Source: Streptomyces fumanus
GTDB taxonomy: Bacteria > Actinomycetota > Actinomycetes > Streptomycetales > Streptomycetaceae
Length of the DNA stretch: 64,000 bases
NCBI RefSeq assembly: GCF_014655295.1
Contig: NZ_BNBI01000014.1
Location: 160,072 to 224,071, forward strand
Direction: 5' to 3'
Shown here: piece after piece, positions 60,905 to 64,000 of the stretch
Numbering within the stretch: the stretch's first letter is position 1
Layout of the letters: each line of letters opens with the position of its first letter
The notes under the pieces: generated by a model
Databases searched by the model: none
The model's input: only the letters and a program-made list of their open reading frames with translations
Told to the model about the DNA's origin: nothing
Position numbers and translations under genes: made by a program

Positions 60905-61011
60905 CGTTCCCGTCCCGGCCGTCGCCGCATCGCACCGCCGGCCGGTAACCGCGTTCCGGGGACGGCTGCCCGGCCCACCGCCGCAGCCGTCCCGCCCAAC
61001 CAGGAGCAACA

Positions 61012-61905
61012 GTGAAAACCAAACGTCACCCGCGGTCCACGGGCTATGCCGTCTTCCTCGCGCCGGGCCTGCTGCTGAGTCTGCTCTTCCTCGTCGTCCC
61101 GCTGGTGATGACCTTCTACTACAGCCTCACCAAGTGGCAGGGCATCGGCGATCCCGTCTTCACCGGCCTGGACAACTACACCCGCCTCTTCCAGGACGCC
61201 GACTTCTGGGCCTCCTTCCGCAACATCGCCTTCGTCATCATCGGCATCGCCATCGTGCCGACCCTGCTGGGCCTGTTCCTGGCCGCCCTGCTGTTCGACT
61301 ACATCGGCAAGAAGCACGGCGACGGCATCGTCGGCGTCTTCCGCTCCGGCCTCTATCTGCCCCAGGTCATCCCCGTCGCCGTCACCGGCCTGATGTGGGA
61401 ATGGATCCTCGCCCCGGAAGGCGCCGTCAACAGCGTCCTGGACACCATCGGCCTCGGCTCCCTTGCCGAGAACTGGCTCGGCGACCCCGGCCTCGCCCTC
61501 TGGGTCGTCCTCGGCGTCCTCGTCTGGATGCAGCTCGGCTACCCGCTGGTGCTGTTCATGTCCGGCCTGCAGCGGATCGACCCCGAACTCTACGAGGCCG
61601 CCTCACTCGACGGCGCTTCCTGGTGGCAGCGCTTCACCCGCATCACCGTGCCCATCCTGCGGCCCGAGGTCTACGTCGTCCTGGTCACCACCACCATCGC
61701 CGGCCTGAAGGTCTTCGCCCAGATCTTCGTCCTCACCGGCGGCGGCCCCGGCAACTCCACCCTCGTCCCCGCCTACTTCGCCTACCAGAACTTCTTCGAA
61801 CGCGCCGACGTCGGCTACGGATCCGCGATCTCCAGCACCATCACCCTGCTCGTGCTGATCATCGCCGGAACGATGCTCACCCGCCAGGCCCGCGAGGACG
61901 GATGA
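61012..61905 (+). CDS. CUT1 sugar permease, MalF-like
   Basis: The 297-aa membrane protein has six transmembrane segments and the EAA loop YEAASLDGASWWQRFTRITV used to contact the ATPase. It pairs with the downstream permease. GTG start 61012 has AGGAGC upstream. No ATPase gene follows; Streptomyces commonly use the shared MsiK ATPase encoded elsewhere. Confidence 0.9.
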   Translation: MKTKRHPRSTGYAVFLAPGLLLSLLFLVVPLVMTFYYSLTKWQGIGDPVFTGLDNYTRLFQDADFWASFRNIAFVIIGIAIVPTLLGLFLAALLFDYIGKKHGDGIVGVFRSGLYLPQVIPVAVTGLMWEWILAPEGAVNSVLDTIGLGSLAENWLGDPGLALWVVLGVLVWMQLGYPLVLFMSGLQRIDPELYEAASLDGASWWQRFTRITVPILRPEVYVVLVTTTIAGLKVFAQIFVLTGGGPGNSTLVPAYFAYQNFFERADVGYGSAISSTITLLVLIIAGTMLTRQAREDG

Positions 61906-62831
61906 CCATGACCACCGACACCACCACCCCCGTCACCTCCCGCACCACGAAGACACACACCTTCGGCCCTGGCGCCCCCACGCGGCGGCGCGGGAACAAG
62001 GCTCCCCGCAGGCGCGGTGCGGGCTCCTACGCCGTCCTCGCCGCGGTCACCGTCTTCGTCCTGGCCTTCCTCGCCCCGTTCGCGATCATCCTGCTCAACT
62101 CCTTCAAGACCAGTGCCGACTACCGCGCCCACGGGTCACTGTCCTGGCCCGAACGCTGGAACTGGGACATCATCGGCGACGTCTGGCAACGCGTCGACTT
62201 CACCCAGAAGCTTGTCAACAGCATCCAGATCAGCCTCGGCGTCGTCCTCATCGCCGTCGTCCTCGCCCTCTTCAACGCCTACGCCATCGGCATCGGCCGC
62301 ATCCGCTGGCGCACCGCCTTCCTCGTCTTCTTCCTCGGCGTCAACGTCCTGCCGCAGGAAGGACTGGTCTACCCCATCTACTACCTGTTCAAGGAGATGG
62401 GCCTGTACGACGGAAAGCTCGGCTACACCATCCTCGTCGGCATCACCTACAGCGCCTTCGGCACCTACCTGCTCTCCTCCGTCTTCAGCAGTTTCCCCCG
62501 CGAACTCATCGAGGCCGCCTCCCTCGACGGCGCCGGCCGCTGGACCATCCTGTGGCGCATCATCCTGCCCATGAGCTGGCCGACCCTGTCGGTGATGTGC
62601 GTGTTCTTCTTCGTCTGGAGCTGGAACGAGTTCCTCTACCCCCTCGTCCTGCTGATCTCCAACGACAACCAGACCGTCCCCCTCGGCCTGTCCGTCATGC
62701 AGGGCCAGTACACCAGCGACCCCACGGCCCTGAGCGCCGCCGCCCTCCTCGGCGTCATCCCCATGGTCGTCTTCTTCCTCGTCTTCCAACGCACACTCAC
62801 CCGCGGCGTCACCGCCGGCGCCGTCAAGTGA
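61902..62831 (+). CDS. CUT1 sugar permease, MalG-like
   Basis: The 309-aa protein has a Thr/Arg-rich cytoplasmic N-terminus, six transmembrane segments and the EAA loop LIEAASLDGAGRWTILWRII. Its ATG overlaps the upstream permease TGA. It completes the heterodimeric channel for the binding protein at 59588-60904. Confidence 0.9.
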   Translation: MTMTTDTTTPVTSRTTKTHTFGPGAPTRRRGNKAPRRRGAGSYAVLAAVTVFVLAFLAPFAIILLNSFKTSADYRAHGSLSWPERWNWDIIGDVWQRVDFTQKLVNSIQISLGVVLIAVVLALFNAYAIGIGRIRWRTAFLVFFLGVNVLPQEGLVYPIYYLFKEMGLYDGKLGYTILVGITYSAFGTYLLSSVFSSFPRELIEAASLDGAGRWTILWRIILPMSWPTLSVMCVFFFVWSWNEFLYPLVLLISNDNQTVPLGLSVMQGQYTSDPTALSAAALLGVIPMVVFFLVFQRTLTRGVTAGAVK

Positions 62832-62955
62832 TGTCGGCGATCGAATCCGCATGGCCGTTCTCGACGCGCCGACCGGCAGCACCTCGTCGCTCTCGACCGC
62901 GCGAGTCACAAAGTGGGCGCCTGCTGTGGGACGACCAAGTCGCGCGACCAATGCA

Positions 62956-63207
62956 TCAATCCTTCAACGCCATCGCCAGCGCAGGCACGATGAGGAGCAG
63001 TAGCCAGGGCTCGGCGAGAGCCACGGCGCCGAGTCCGGTGTAGACGGCTGCTTCGGCCACCCGGCGCTTGATCCGCTTCTGCTTCTTCGAGCCGGGATCG
63101 GCTTGGGTGGTCAGTGCGGCACGAGCCGGGGTCTCCGCTTCCTTGGCGAGGGAGGGGCGCACCTCTTCCTCGCTGGGGTTTACCGAGATCGCTACGTTGT
63201 CGGACAT
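62956..63207 (-). CDS. Small membrane protein with acidic N-terminus
   Basis: The 83-aa protein has a polar N-terminal half (SVNPSEEEVRPSLAKEAETP), a basic patch KKQKRIKRR and one C-terminal hydrophobic segment (WLLLLIVPALAMALKD). GAAAGG lies 9 nt before ATG 63207. No family recognised. It lies convergent to the permease gene with a gap of 124 nt. Confidence 0.55.
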   Translation of the reverse strand: MSDNVAISVNPSEEEVRPSLAKEAETPARAALTTQADPGSKKQKRIKRRVAEAAVYTGLGAVALAEPWLLLLIVPALAMALKD

Positions 63208-63431
63208 TTTTGTCGCCTTTCGGTGATGGGTCCTCCGTTGTGTGAGTAGTCAACCACTCACTCTTCTGATCGTCAAGGTCGTTCCTGGTGAGGCGGCAAG
63301 CAACCGGCAGCAGCCCGTGAACCTGTCGGGATACTTCGCCGTTGCGGAGGGCGGTGACCTCCCGTGGCCCTGTCGCCCGACAAGGCTTGCTGAGGTTGCC
63401 GGTCTGACCACCTCACAGGATCGGGGCAAGC

Positions 63432-63800
63432 ATGAAGATCGCATCACGCAGGCTGCGCCAGGGCGCGGTCACTGTCTTGGCTGTGGCATGTCTGAGCGTC
63501 GGGATGGCCGCCGGTACGGCGAGTGCCAACGGTGTGCCCGGCGCGTACATGCTCTGCTCGCAGGGCACCTACAGTTCCTTCATTCAGCAGGTCGGCGAGC
63601 CCTCCTCGGACGGGTGGGAACCGTTGCGTTCCTTCACCGCCCACCCGGGTGAGTGCGTCCCCATCTACCTGGGCGGCAACCCGGTCGATGTCTACCTGCG
63701 ATACGACGACGGCGGCGTCAAGAACCTCGGCCGGGCCTGGTACCAGGCGAACATCGCTACCACGGGGTACAAGTCCACGGCTTCCTGGCACTTCTTCTAG
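63432..63800 (+). CDS. Secreted small protein of unknown function
   Basis: The 122-aa precursor has a signal peptide (GAVTVLAVACLSVGMAAGTASA). The mature ~90 residues have two Cys (MLCSQGTY, GECVPIYLG) likely forming a disulfide, and a Tyr/Trp-rich beta pattern (VDVYLRYDDGG, GRAWYQANIATTGYK). No named family recognised. It is a single gene. Confidence 0.6.
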   Translation: MKIASRRLRQGAVTVLAVACLSVGMAAGTASANGVPGAYMLCSQGTYSSFIQQVGEPSSDGWEPLRSFTAHPGECVPIYLGGNPVDVYLRYDDGGVKNLGRAWYQANIATTGYKSTASWHFF

Positions 63801-63888
63801 TCGCGATTCGGCTCGGTACTCCAGTCCGACTTCGCGATCTTTCTGTCGCGGTCGGTGGCTGCGCTGCCGCGTGAAATGGGGATTGTCG

Positions 63889-64000
63889 ATGCTGCCTGTC
63901 GATTACATCGAGTTCTCGGACGAAGCGCGGGTGCTGTGCTTCATCCTGATCGGTGAATCGCCCATCCAGGCCAACTCCCGCGCCGCGTTGGAGAGCTCGC
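63889..64000 (+). CDS. Partial gene cut by window end
   Basis: An open frame from ATG 63889 (LPVDYIEFSDEARVLCF) runs to the window edge, 37 codons. ATGGGG-like purines lie upstream. It is too short to name. Confidence 0.4.
   Translation, partial: MLPVDYIEFSDEARVLCFILIGESPIQANSRAALESS

Overview
The window is high-GC (about 70% or more) actinobacterial DNA with Streptomyces habits: GTG starts, ATGA/GTGA stop-start overlaps, G+C-rich third codon positions, small membrane and lipoprotein genes, and a common Streptomyces intergenic repeat. From memory, the gene order from the malate synthase to the SNF2/SWIM pair resembles the SCO6243-SCO6262 stretch of S. coelicolor. I could not check this. No rRNA, tRNA, CRISPR array, insertion sequence or phage module was seen.

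Layout. 1-2.4 kb: cold-shock protein, small membrane protein, HipA-like kinase and a SelW-like redox protein. 2.4-9.3 kb: purine/allantoin catabolism (malate synthase, MobA-like nucleotidyltransferase, an IclR regulator of the AllR type, allantoinase, allantoicase); the same half-site array lies at the aceB promoter and between allR and allB. 9.4-13.3 kb: AIM24-like protein, secreted RNase of the Sa type, small membrane protein and a NarL-type two-component pair. 13.4-20.3 kb: a sugar or polyol module (Gfo/Idh/MocA dehydrogenase, GntR regulator, binding protein, permease, ATPase, ROK kinase), with a copy of one palindrome at each promoter. 20.3-25.4 kb: SNF2 helicase plus SWIM-domain protein behind a promoter matching the RecA-independent DNA-damage consensus. 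25.6-29.7 kb: an ABC exporter and three exported proteins. 30.0-33.7 kb: a 1248-residue secreted enzyme with alginate lyase (PL7), GH16-like and PL6 domains separated by two nearly identical discoidin modules. 33.7-36.7 kb: FHA protein and membrane Ser/Thr kinase.

36.8-45.7 kb is the most unusual region. Two minus-strand operons each follow a cobalamin riboswitch. One is a BtuF-BtuC-BtuD-like importer. The other is a tightly coupled five-gene operon: PduX-like threonine kinase, divergent cysteine-synthase-fold PLP enzyme, ATP-grasp enzyme, MFS transporter and SAM methyltransferase. Its layout suggests that a small amino-acid-derived molecule is made and exported when B12 is scarce. A cobalt- or corrinoid-related role is inference.

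45.9-52.6 kb: ferric-reductase-like membrane protein, a 51-aa membrane protein, an internally deleted ATP-binding pseudogene next to a divergent XRE/TPR regulator, a MarR/hydrolase divergent pair sharing two palindromes, an Ntn hydrolase and a DoxX protein. 52.7-62.8 kb: an AA10 LPMO and a dextran-utilisation locus (secreted GH49 enzyme with ricin domain, ROK repressor, GH13 oligo-1,6-glucosidase, CUT1 binding protein and two permeases without a local ATPase). The last kilobase holds small secreted or membrane proteins and a gene cut by the window edge.
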